Origin: an uncultured Asticcacaulis sp.
GTDB lineage: Bacteria; Pseudomonadota; Alphaproteobacteria; Caulobacterales; Caulobacteraceae
DNA length: 12,291 bases
Reading direction: 5' to 3'
Assembly: GCA_946480525.1 (NCBI GenBank)
Contig: CAMLLA010000087.1
Span: 1-12,291, forward strand
In this document: piece after piece, positions 1-6,962 of the stretch
Layout: every line of letters starts with the position of its first letter
Numbering within the stretch: position 1 is the first letter of the stretch
The notes under the pieces: generated by a model
Database searches by the model: none
Told to the model about the DNA's origin: nothing
What the model saw: the letters and a program-made list of their open reading frames with translations, nothing else
Position numbers and translations under genes: made by a program

Positions 1-1485
1 GCCGTAGGTGCACCAACCGAGCGCCAGTTCGGACAGGTCGCCGGTGCCGACGACAAACCCCTTTTTCTCGCCCGCCAGCCGGAACAGGAAGTCGGTGCGC
101 AGGCCCGCCTGCACATTTTCGAAATTGACGTCGTAAACCTTCTCACCCCGGGCAAAGGGATGGCCGATATCCATCAGCATGCGTTTGGCCGCCGGTCGGA
201 TGTCGATTGTCTCCGCACTTATCCCCAGCGCCTTCATAAGACGCAGGGCATCGTTCTTCGAGCCCGTCGTCGTCCCGAAACCCGGCATGGTGTAACCATG
301 GATGTTGGTGCGCGGCAGCCCTAAGCGGTCGAAGGCCTTGCAGGCGACGATGACGGCGTGCGTCGAGTCGAGCCCGCCTGAAATGCCGATGACGACATCC
401 TTTGTGCCGGTGCTTTCCAGCCGCTGCATCAGGCCGTGAACCTGGATGTTGAAAGCCTCGTAGCAGTCCTCGTCCAGCCGCTCCAGTTCGACCGGCACGA
501 ACGGGAAGCGCGGCACGTTGCGATGAAAATCCGTCAGGCCATGCGGTTCGCAGGCGAACAGTAGGGGACGCGGCACCACATCCTCGCCTTTGCGCGCATC
601 ATTGAATGTCCCGGTCCTGAGGCGCTCCGAGGCAATGCGTTCGACGTCGACATCCGCCAGTGTCACAGTGCCGGAATGGAAGCGCTCGCCTTCGGCCAAC
701 AGATCGCCCATCTCATAGATCAGCGACTGGCCGTCCCAGGCCAGATCCGTGGTCGACTCACCCGGCCCGGCCGCCGTAAAGGCATAGGCGCACATCAGCC
801 GTTCCGAGATTGCCGCGCACAGGCGCTTGCGCGTCCGTGATTTGCCGACCGTCACCGGCGATGCTGACAGGTTGACCACAATATGCGCGCCGGACAGCGC
901 CAGCCGCGTCGACGGTGTCACCGGCGACCACATGTCTTCGCAGATTTCGACACCGAAGCGAAAGGCTTCGAAACCCGCCGCCTGGAAGACCAGGTCGACG
1001 CCGACCGCAGTCGCCTGCTGGTTCAGGGTAACGAAGCTTGTCTTCAGGTCGAACGCCGTTGCAAACCAGCGCTTTTCGTAGAATTCGCGGTAGTTGGGCA
1101 AGAAGGATTTCGGCACCACGCCCAGCGCCCGACCGCGATGGATGACGATGGCGCAATTATAGACGGCTTCCAGAATCCGTAACGGCGCTCCGACAACCAG
1201 AACCGTGCGGATATGGGTCGACTCCCGGATCAGATCATCAAGCGCCCTTTTCGCCGCGTCGATTACCAATTCCTGCATAAACAGGTCGTCCAGCGAATAG
1301 CCTGTCAGGCTGAGTTCCGGAAACACCACCAGGTCGGCCCCGGCCCTTTCAGCGCTTCTCGCCAGATCGAGATGCTCAGCGAGGTTGGCCATCGGATCCG
1401 CGATATGCACCTTGGGCGTTACGCAAGCGACCCGAACAAAGCCATGCGATGCAGGGGATGCGAAATTTTTTGCGGAATTGGGCAT
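1..1485 (-). CDS. nadE: Glutamine-dependent NAD+ synthetase, C-terminus cut by the window edge
   Basis: Catalyses the last step of NAD+ synthesis, amidating deamido-NAD+ with ATP and glutamine-derived ammonia in the cytosol. The frame is open for 495 codons from the ATG at 1485 to the left edge. Residues about 17-290 form a nitrilase-type glutaminase domain with the full Glu-Lys-Cys triad: E57 in [11 protein letters not shown]126 in VPKSFLP, C182 in VEICEDMW. The synthetase domain follows, with the pyrophosphate loop SGGLDST at 369-375 and [12 protein letters not shown] at 480-491. Full-length two-domain enzymes of this type (for example from Mycobacterium tuberculosis) are about 680 residues, so roughly 185 C-terminal residues lie outside. 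An in-frame TGA seven codons upstream bounds the start. The Shine-Dalgarno is weak. The gene is divergent from the threonine ammonia-lyase gene. Confidence 0.96.
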   Translation of the reverse strand, partial: MPNSAKNFASPASHGFVRVACVTPKVHIADPMANLAEHLDLARSAERAGADLVVFPELSLTGYSLDDLFMQELVIDAAKRALDDLIRESTHIRTVLVVGAPLRILEAVYNCAIVIHRGRALGVVPKSFLPNYREFYEKRWFATAFDLKTSFVTLNQQATAVGVDLVFQAAGFEAFRFGVEICEDMWSPVTPSTRLALSGAHIVVNLSASPVTVGKSRTRKRLCAAISERLMCAYAFTAAGPGESTTDLAWDGQSLIYEMGDLLAEGERFHSGTVTLADVDVERIASERLRTGTFNDARKGEDVVPRPLLFACEPHGLTDFHRNVPRFPFVPVELERLDEDCYEAFNIQVHGLMQRLESTGTKDVVIGISGGLDSTHAVIVACKAFDRLGLPRTNIHGYTMPGFGTTTGSKNDALRLMKALGISAETIDIRPAAKRMLMDIGHPFARGEKVYDVNFENVQAGLRTDFLFRLAGEKKGFVVGTGDLSELALGWCTYG

Positions 1486-1706
1486 ATGTCTGGCTTTCAA
1501 AAATCAATTCTCGACATTTCTAAAAGAAAATATGCAATCAATCGCATAAAAAATCGGAAAAGACGGGGGAAAATCCACTTGGTGAAAAAACAGCAAGACA
1601 AATTAGCAAAATAAGTTGCAATAGAAATTATATACAGAAAGCCCAGCCTGCTGCCCCTCGCAACTTATGCTTTTTTAGACCCCCCACCTCTGTTAAGGAG
1701 GCCCGT
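1486..1706. promoter_or_regulatory. AT-rich divergent intergenic region between nadE and the threonine ammonia-lyase gene
   Basis: This 221-bp gap is strikingly AT-rich against its GC-rich surroundings and must carry the promoters for both divergent genes. I could not assign a confident -35/-10 pair on either strand. It contains the inverted repeat listed separately (1611-1668) followed by six T residues. A strong ribosome binding site, AAGGAGG at 1695-1701, serves the rightward gene. A 42-codon frame (1486-1614, plus strand), lysine-rich with five isoleucines, ends with its TAA inside the left arm of the inverted repeat. I do not call it as a gene because AT-rich sequence readily gives Lys/Ile codons by chance. 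Confidence 0.6.
1611..1676 (+). terminator. Terminator-like inverted repeat in the operon leader, possible attenuator
   Basis: Two perfect 9-nt arms, ATAAGTTGC (1611-1619) and GCAACTTAT (1660-1668), are separated by 40 nt. The right arm is followed by GC and then six T residues (1671-1676). An A-rich run precedes the left arm, so the structure is terminator-like for rightward transcription. It lies 30 bp before the start of the threonine ammonia-lyase gene, so it would have to be read through or alternately folded for that gene to be expressed. The 40-nt loop is long for a simple terminator. It could be an attenuator, an operator-like palindrome or chance; no experiment is implied. Confidence 0.4.
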
Positions 1707-2909
1707 ATGAGCGTTACCCTTGCCGATATCCAGGCCGCCGCAAGCCGTATCGACGGCCACGTCGTCCGCACGCCCTGCACCTTCTCGCAGCGGCTGACCG
1801 ATGCGACCGGCGTTCAACTGTGGCTCAAGGGAGAAAACCAGCAATATACCTCGACCTTCAAGGAACGCGGCGCGCTCAATAAACTGCTGCAATTGAACGA
1901 CGCCGAACGGGCGCGCGGTGTTTATACGGCGTCGGCCGGCAACCATGCGCAGGGCCTGGCCTACCACGCCCAGCGCCTGGGGATTCCCGCCACTATCGTC
2001 ATGCCAAAAGGCACGCCCTTCGTTAAGATGCAAAAGACGCAGGGGTTCGGCGCGCGCGTCGTCATCGAAGGCCAGACCTATGACGAGGCCTCCGCGCACG
2101 CCATCACCCTGTGCGAAAAAGCCGGCGGCGTCTATGTTCACGCCTTTGACGACCGCGATGTGCTGACCGGGCAGGGCACCATTGCCATCGAAATGCTTGA
2201 GCAAGCCCCGGAAATCGACACTCTGGTCGTGCCGATCGGCGGCGGCGGGCTGATCGCCGGCATCGCCATCGCCGCCAAGGCAATCAAGCCGTCGATCGAA
2301 ATCATCGGCGTCGAAGCCGCCATGTTCCCGTCCTTCCATGCCCGCCGGAATGGGCTTAGCCTTCCGGCCGGCGGATCGACCATAGCCGAAGGCATTGCGG
2401 TGAAAGGCGTCGGCGACATCCCATTTGAAATCGCCAATCCTTTGGTTGACGATGTGCTGATCATCGACGAAGCCGATTTCGAACGCGCGGTCGCATCCTT
2501 TATCAATATCGAAAAGACGGTAACCGAAGGCGCCGGCGCCGCCGGCCTCGCCGCTGTCATGCGCTTCCCCCACCGCTTCCACGGCCGCAAGGCAGGTCTG
2601 GTCCTGTGCGGCGGCAATATCGACCTGCGCCTGCTGGCCAGCGTGTTGCAACGTGAGTTGGTCCGCGAAAAACGGCTTGTCACCTACCGCATCCTGGGCG
2701 ACGATCGGCCCGGCATGCTGTCGCTTATGGCGGCCGCCATCGCCAGCAAAGGGGGCAATATCGTCGATGTCGCGCACAACCGTCTCGTCCTCGATGTCCC
2801 CGCCAAGGGCGCCGAGTTCGACATCATGGTCGAAACGCAAGGTCCCGCCCACGCCTTTGAAATCGCCGAAGCCCTAAGGAGCACAGGTTATGCGGTCCGC
2901 ATGGATTAA
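1707..2909 (+). CDS. ilvA: Threonine ammonia-lyase (threonine dehydratase) with C-terminal ACT domain
   Basis: A PLP enzyme that deaminates L-threonine to 2-oxobutyrate, the first step toward isoleucine or a catabolic step. The 400-residue protein has the fold-type II PLP core at about 1-320: lysine K52 in the motif TFKERGALN, TASAGNHAQG at 74-83, and the glycine-rich phosphate loop GGGGL at 178-182. An ACT domain covers about 326-400 (YRILGDDRPGML onward), which usually gives allosteric control by an amino acid. The length and single ACT domain fit the shorter IlvA/TdcB-like class rather than the roughly 510-residue E. coli IlvA with two ACT-like modules. The start is fixed by AAGGAGG six bases upstream. 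The last 20 bases overlap the next gene. Whether it is biosynthetic or catabolic cannot be told from sequence alone. Confidence 0.93.
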   Translation: MSVTLADIQAAASRIDGHVVRTPCTFSQRLTDATGVQLWLKGENQQYTSTFKERGALNKLLQLNDAERARGVYTASAGNHAQGLAYHAQRLGIPATIVMPKGTPFVKMQKTQGFGARVVIEGQTYDEASAHAITLCEKAGGVYVHAFDDRDVLTGQGTIAIEMLEQAPEIDTLVVPIGGGGLIAGIAIAAKAIKPSIEIIGVEAAMFPSFHARRNGLSLPAGGSTIAEGIAVKGVGDIPFEIANPLVDDVLIIDEADFERAVASFINIEKTVTEGAGAAGLAAVMRFPHRFHGRKAGLVLCGGNIDLRLLASVLQRELVREKRLVTYRILGDDRPGMLSLMAAAIASKGGNIVDVAHNRLVLDVPAKGAEFDIMVETQGPAHAFEIAEALRSTGYAVRMD

Positions 2910-3366
2910 AACGACAGGTCTGTTCCTGGCGCTCATGGCGCCCGCCGCCATGGCCCAGACTGCCGAAGAAAACCTTAAAACCGGCCAGGACTTCCTGGCC
3001 AAGGTCGAAAAGCAGCCAGGCGTTGTCAAGCTGCCGTCAGGCGTCATGTACCGTGTCATTTCGCGCTCGAAAAACCCTGGTGCACAGCCGACCGTCCAGG
3101 ACGTCGTGACCCTCCATTACGAAGGCAAGCTGATCAACGGCAGCGTCTTCGATTCGTCCTACGCCCGCAACGAACCAGCCACCTTTCCGCTGGGACGTCT
3201 GGTGCCGGCGTGGCAGCAGGCGATCCCACAGATGCATGTCGGCGACGAAATCATACTCTATACGCCGCCGTCCGAAGCCTATGGCGAGCGCGACCTGAGC
3301 CCCGATATTCCTCCCAACTCGACGCTCATTTTCCGCGTCCGTCTCTTCAGCATCGGTCAGCAGTAA
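2890..3366 (+). CDS. FKBP-type peptidyl-prolyl cis-trans isomerase, periplasmic
   Basis: Probably speeds proline isomerisation during folding of exported proteins. Residues 1-22 are a Sec-type signal peptide ending AMA before Q23; a short helical linker follows, and the FKBP domain spans about 70-156. Key active-site residues of FKBP12 have counterparts: Y77 (Tyr26), F87-D88 (Phe36-Asp37), F99 (Phe46), W108 (Trp59), Y131 (Tyr82) and F148 (Phe99). The start codon lies inside the end of the threonine ammonia-lyase gene, with AAGGAG at 2876-2881 giving good spacing, so coupling is likely. At 158 residues it is a compact Mip/FkpA-like form without the long dimerisation helices. It is a tandem duplicate of the next gene, with about 84 of 130 aligned residues identical by hand alignment. 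Confidence 0.93.
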   Translation: MRSAWIKTTGLFLALMAPAAMAQTAEENLKTGQDFLAKVEKQPGVVKLPSGVMYRVISRSKNPGAQPTVQDVVTLHYEGKLINGSVFDSSYARNEPATFPLGRLVPAWQQAIPQMHVGDEIILYTPPSEAYGERDLSPDIPPNSTLIFRVRLFSIGQQ

Positions 3367-3367
3367 T

Positions 3368-3892
3368 ATGAGCCGTAAATGTTTCTCCCTGACCGCCGCA
3401 GCCATGGCTTTGGCTCTCACCGGATGCGGTGAATCGATGGATAAGATCGAACAGGAAATGGCCGCGCGCGAAGCGTCGCAAGCTTCGATCGCCGCGGTTA
3501 ACCTGGCTGACGGTGAAAAGTTCCTGGCCGAGCATGCCAAGGAGCCCGGCATGATCGTCCTGCCGTCGGGCGTCATGTACAAGATTATCTCGCGCGCTGC
3601 TTCGCCCGGCCCGCAGCCCAAGGCCAGCGATACCGTGACAATCAATTACGAAGGCAAGCTCCTGAACGGCCACGTCTTCGACTCGTCCTACGCCCGCAAT
3701 GAGCCTGCGACCTTCCCCCTCGGCCGCCTGGTGCCTGCGTGGCAAGAAGTTATTCCGTTGCTGAAGACCGGCGACGAGATCATCATGTACTCGCCACCGA
3801 GCCAGGCCTATGGCGAGGCCGACATGGGTGAAATCCCACCGAACTCGACGCTGATTTTTCGTATTCAGCTGCTAGATGTGCAGGGCAAGTAG
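3368..3892 (+). CDS. FKBP-type peptidyl-prolyl cis-trans isomerase, predicted lipoprotein
   Basis: Paralogue of the preceding isomerase, beginning one base after its stop codon and probably translated by coupling, since no good Shine-Dalgarno is visible. The N-terminus is a lipoprotein signal: hydrophobic stretch then lipobox LTGC at 17-20, with C20 as the acylated residue. Gly follows at +2 rather than the Asp inner-membrane retention signal known from enterics. A charged helical segment (about 22-55) should act as a tether. The FKBP domain covers about 87-170, with active-site counterparts Y94, F104-D105, W125, Y148 and F164. Residues 103-125 match residues 86-108 of its neighbour without a mismatch. 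The two copies therefore seem to place the same catalytic domain in soluble and membrane-anchored forms. Confidence 0.93.
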   Translation: MSRKCFSLTAAAMALALTGCGESMDKIEQEMAAREASQASIAAVNLADGEKFLAEHAKEPGMIVLPSGVMYKIISRAASPGPQPKASDTVTINYEGKLLNGHVFDSSYARNEPATFPLGRLVPAWQEVIPLLKTGDEIIMYSPPSQAYGEADMGEIPPNSTLIFRIQLLDVQGK

Positions 3893-6064
3893 TCAGCGGA
3901 TCCGCACCGGCGTCGCCTTGAACGCCGGTGTTTTGCTACGCGGATCGACGTGGGTGCCGGTCAGCACATTGGCTTCCGGGAAGTAGGCCAGAACGCCACC
4001 TCGCGCGACGTCGAAGGCGTGCACCTTCACGTTTTCCATCACGCCGTGGTCGGATTCAATTGTTGCCATATCGCCGTCGTTAATCCCACGCGCCAGCATG
4101 TCTTCGGCATTCATCATGATGCTCCAGCGGCCGATCTTGCCGCGATAGCTGTCGATGCGCTCGTAGATGATGGTGTTGAACTGGCCTTCCGAGCGGATCG
4201 TGCTGAGCAGCAGTTCCGTCTCTGGGCGCGACGGCAGCGGCCGGACGACAAAGTGCGCCTTACCGGACGGCGTATGAAAGTCAGGCGTGTGCAGCAGACG
4301 GCCACGCACGTGGAATTCCTGCCGCGCAACATCGATATCGGCCAGTTCCTCCATACCCGGCACGATGCGCGCGATGGCTTCGCGGATGGTGCGATGCTGT
4401 TTGAAAGCCTGAAAGTCGATCGGCGTTTCCAGCATCCGTGTAGCCAGATCACACAGGATATCGCTTTCCGGCCGCACAGTCCCTAAGCGCCTTATGCCGC
4501 CATCGGACACGCGGACAAAGTTGAACATCGATTCCTGGGTCGTCGGCTGCCATTCCTCGTCGCGGGCCGTCACTGGCAGGATCAGCACTTCGCCGTCGCC
4601 CAAACCGTTGACGTGGCCGCGATTGAGCGTCGTCGTCAGATAGAGCTTGAAACCGATGCGCTCAAAAGCCTCACCCGCAAACCGGCTGTCCGGATTGGCT
4701 TCAAAGAGATTGCCGCCCATCATCATGGCCGCGTCGATGCCGTCAGCATGCGCCGCCTGCATGCAGGCCATGGTGTCCATGCCGCCGCCTTTCGGAAGCG
4801 TAACACCGAAGGCCTCTTCCATGCGTTTCAGAACTTCGGCGGCCAGCACGGGCTTGACGCCGATGGTGCCGATGCCCTGGACATTCGAATGCCCGCGCAG
4901 GGGCAGTAATCCCGCGCCCGGCCGGCCGATCTGGCCGCGCAGCAAGGCCAGGTTGGCGATATATTCGACATTGTCGCTGCCGTTCAGGTGATGGGTAATC
5001 CCCATGCCCCAGGCGATGACAGCATTCCTGGCCTTTGAATAGAGCGCAGCCACCCGCGCGATGTCGGTTTGCGTCAGCCCGGTCCGCGCCTCGATCTCGG
5101 GCCACGGCAATGCCGCGATATCGTCACGGAAGGCATGAAACTCGAGCGTATGTCCGGCGATGAAGCCGTCATCCTGCGCGCCGGCCTCCAGCACTGCCTT
5201 AGCCAATCCTTTCAACAACGCCAGATCGGAACCGATGCGCGGCTGCAGATAGTCCGAAGCAATATAGTCGCCGCCCTTCAGCATCGACTTCGGGCTTTTG
5301 GGAATGGCAAAGCGGACCAGACCGGGCTCCTTCGCCGGGTTTAGGATAACGACCTCACCGCCGCGATCGCGCACGCCTTTCAGCTTATGGATAAAGCGCG
5401 GATGGTTGGATGACGGGTTGGCGCCGATAACCAGGACGAAGTCACAGCGGTCGAGATCTTCCAGTTCGACCGTCGATGTACCCGTGCCGATGGTCGTGCC
5501 AAGGCCGACGCCGGTCGCCTGATGGCAATAGTAGGAGCAGTTGTTGACATTGTTGGTGCCGTAGGCGCGCGCCAGCAATTGCAGCACGAAGCCGGCCTCG
5601 TTCGACGACCGGCCCGACGAATAGAAGAAACTGCGCTCGGGCTGCGTCGCCCTGAACCGCGCCCCCGCAAGATCGAGAGCGGCCTCCCAGTCGATGGGTC
5701 CGAAACGGTCCGCGCCCACAGGCTTATAGATTGGGAAGGCCAACCGCCCGAGATGCTCCAGCTCGTGGCCGTCCAGCTCCTGAAGGTCCGTCAGCTTGTG
5801 GGTCAGGACCTCAAGCGGAATACCTAGCTGGATGTCGGTCGACTGCGCCTGGATCGACTTGTTGCACACCGACGGAAAATCGCCGGCTTCGTTGGTCATC
5901 CCGCCCTTCTGACCCCCCATGCCCAGCCCGCACGCCTTGCAGGTATTTTTTGCGGTCAGCGCCTTGGCGGTGTTATCGAGCCCGATGCGCGTCGCCGTCT
6001 GAAGGGCATAGAGCACCTTTTTGGCACCGCCGCCGACGATAGGTTTGCTGGAATGTCCGGACAC
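3893..6064 (-). CDS. FdhF/YdeP-family molybdopterin oxidoreductase (formate dehydrogenase alpha-like)
   Basis: A 723-residue member of the molybdopterin oxidoreductase superfamily, probably binding a bis-pterin-guanine-dinucleotide molybdenum cofactor. C180 in NNCSYYCHQATGVGL aligns with the selenocysteine/cysteine Mo ligand of FdhF and is followed by the conserved His. The C-terminal dinucleotide-binding domain is about 610-720. The N-terminal iron-sulfur region is unusual: C42-x2-C45-x21-C67 rather than four canonical cysteines. E. coli YdeP, linked to acid resistance, is of this class; the substrate is unknown and no small subunit, cytochrome or fdhD lies nearby in the window. The start is a GTG with a modest AGGCGAG upstream, behind a good sigma-70-like promoter. 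No twin-arginine signal is seen, so it is likely cytoplasmic. Its stop codon abuts that of the convergent isomerase with no spacer. Confidence 0.9.
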   Translation of the reverse strand: MSGHSSKPIVGGGAKKVLYALQTATRIGLDNTAKALTAKNTCKACGLGMGGQKGGMTNEAGDFPSVCNKSIQAQSTDIQLGIPLEVLTHKLTDLQELDGHELEHLGRLAFPIYKPVGADRFGPIDWEAALDLAGARFRATQPERSFFYSSGRSSNEAGFVLQLLARAYGTNNVNNCSYYCHQATGVGLGTTIGTGTSTVELEDLDRCDFVLVIGANPSSNHPRFIHKLKGVRDRGGEVVILNPAKEPGLVRFAIPKSPKSMLKGGDYIASDYLQPRIGSDLALLKGLAKAVLEAGAQDDGFIAGHTLEFHAFRDDIAALPWPEIEARTGLTQTDIARVAALYSKARNAVIAWGMGITHHLNGSDNVEYIANLALLRGQIGRPGAGLLPLRGHSNVQGIGTIGVKPVLAAEVLKRMEEAFGVTLPKGGGMDTMACMQAAHADGIDAAMMMGGNLFEANPDSRFAGEAFERIGFKLYLTTTLNRGHVNGLGDGEVLILPVTARDEEWQPTTQESMFNFVRVSDGGIRRLGTVRPESDILCDLATRMLETPIDFQAFKQHRTIREAIARIVPGMEELADIDVARQEFHVRGRLLHTPDFHTPSGKAHFVVRPLPSRPETELLLSTIRSEGQFNTIIYERIDSYRGKIGRWSIMMNAEDMLARGINDGDMATIESDHGVMENVKVHAFDVARGGVLAYFPEANVLTGTHVDPRSKTPAFKATPVRIR
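3905..3934 (+). terminator. Intrinsic terminator of the rightward operon, inside the opposing gene
   Basis: A perfect 9-bp stem, CACCGGCGT (3905-3913) with ACGCCGGTG (3922-3930), closes an 8-nt loop and is followed at once by TTTT (3931-3934). It begins 13 nt after the stop codon of the lipoprotein isomerase, exactly where a Rho-independent terminator is expected. The same bases encode part of the last dozen residues of the leftward molybdopterin oxidoreductase. The T-run is short, so termination may be incomplete. Confidence 0.7.
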
Positions 6065-6084
6065 GTCACTCGCCTGTTTTTAGT

Positions 6085-6113
6085 ATTAGAAAATGAACGC
6101 CCTGCCCGGTCAA
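6085..6113 (-). promoter_or_regulatory. Sigma-70-like promoter for the molybdopterin oxidoreductase gene
   Basis: Read on the minus strand, TTGACC (6113-6108) is followed after exactly 17 nt by TCTAAT (6090-6085). Each hexamer matches five of six consensus bases. Transcription would begin near 6078, leaving a leader of about 14 nt before the GTG at 6064. The promoter fills the 55-bp gap after the beta-lactamase remnant, indicating that the oxidoreductase has its own start rather than depending on the upstream genes. Confidence 0.6.
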
Positions 6114-6119
6114 TACAAA

Positions 6120-6892
6120 CTACTTCAATCCTGCCGCAACAGCTCCACTGATCACCTTGTTGACGGCCATCTGGGTCTGAAGCGCGGCATCATTCGCAGC
6201 GACCGCCGCGACGATACCTGTCTTCGGGTTGAACTGGACCTCGGCGTACCACAGGGTATTTGAGCCATTGTGCCACAGCGTGCCGTCGCCCTTGACCATC
6301 CAGCCGAGCGCGTAGTCACCACCATACGGCGGTGTATGCAGCCTCGCCCAGCTGTCGGGCCTGAGATAGTTCCCCGGCTGATCGCGGTGCGCCGCCAGAT
6401 AGGTCAGCATATCGCCGACCGACATATGCACGCGGCCTGCAGGCCCAAGCGCCGTCGGATTGTCGTTTAAAGCGCCTGGCCCGACCTTGGCCGGCACACG
6501 GCGCTCGCCTTGCAGGCTGTGACCGAGCGGCTGATCGACCTTGCCTATCGCACCGGGTGCACCGAAGCCGGCACTCTTGATCCCGAGAGGCAGAAACAAT
6601 TCGGCCTGGATCAATGTTTCCCACGGCTTGCCTGTCACGGCCTCCAGCATGGCGCCAGCGACAATAAAACCGTTATTGCTATAGATCATCTGCTCCGCCA
6701 GACCGGCGGCCGGCTTCTGATCGAGCGCCGCCAGCGCATAGCGCAGCCGTTCGGCACGCGCATCGACCAAGGGATCGCGCGTGTAGATCCGATAAGGTCG
6801 GGCGACGGCGGCTCGGCGGCCCGCAACGGAAAACCAAACAGGCTGGCGGCCAGAATCAGGCCTCCGGCGGTCGTGCGGCGGGTCACGGTCAT
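6120..6892 (-). pseudogene. Serine beta-lactamase/penicillin-binding-protein-like gene with internal deletion and frameshift
   Basis: Two pieces of one gene remain. From the ATG at 6892, preceded by the purine-rich GAGGGAGAG, a frame encodes a twin-arginine-like signal peptide (TRRTTAGG, hydrophobic stretch, LRA before AE) and then loses sense. From about 6800 another frame, continuous from IYTRDPLVDARAERL to the stop at 6120, encodes the C-terminal half of a class C beta-lactamase-family hydrolase. It has YSN at 6675-6683 (the Y-x-N motif) and HNG about 137 residues later (the KTG/HxG position). The N-terminal part of the domain with the nucleophile motif S-x-x-K is absent. The span of 773 bp is not a multiple of three. 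Intact relatives are usually 350-450 residues. Internal TTG initiation at 6770 would give a 216-residue fragment with no catalytic serine, so I treat it as inactive. A sequencing or assembly error cannot explain the missing segment alone. Confidence 0.78.
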
Positions 6893-6893
6893 G

Positions 6894-6937
6894 GCGTCTC
6901 TCCCTCTCGACGCAACAGTAGCGAGAGATCGAGACGC
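6894..6937. repeat. Two-step inverted repeat between pgi and the beta-lactamase remnant
   Basis: GCGTCTC (6894-6900) pairs with GAGACGC (6931-6937). Inside it, CTCTCG (6904-6909) pairs with CGAGAG (6922-6927), giving 13 base pairs around a 3x3 internal loop and a 12-nt apical loop. It starts 25 nt after the pgi stop and, on the minus strand, covers the purine-rich ribosome binding site of the remnant gene. There is no T-run after it, so it is not a classic intrinsic terminator. It could be a Rho-dependent 3' end for pgi, a translational block or an operator. Confidence 0.5.
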
Positions 6938-6962
6938 ATTACAAGTGAACTTTAGATAATGC

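Noticed and set aside
1486..1614. A 42-codon leader peptide before the threonine ammonia-lyase gene
   Set aside because: It is Lys/Ile-rich as expected from AT-rich sequence, has no run of regulatory codons and no clear ribosome binding site. Kept only as part of the attenuator idea.
1665..2852. A 395-codon open frame on the minus strand opposite the threonine ammonia-lyase gene
   Set aside because: It is an antisense reading of a clear PLP enzyme; composition is Asp/Gly/Ala-rich with no fold signature.
6120..6770. A functional 216-residue beta-lactamase-like protein
   Set aside because: The segment with the catalytic Ser-x-x-Lys is missing and the matching signal peptide is upstream in another frame.
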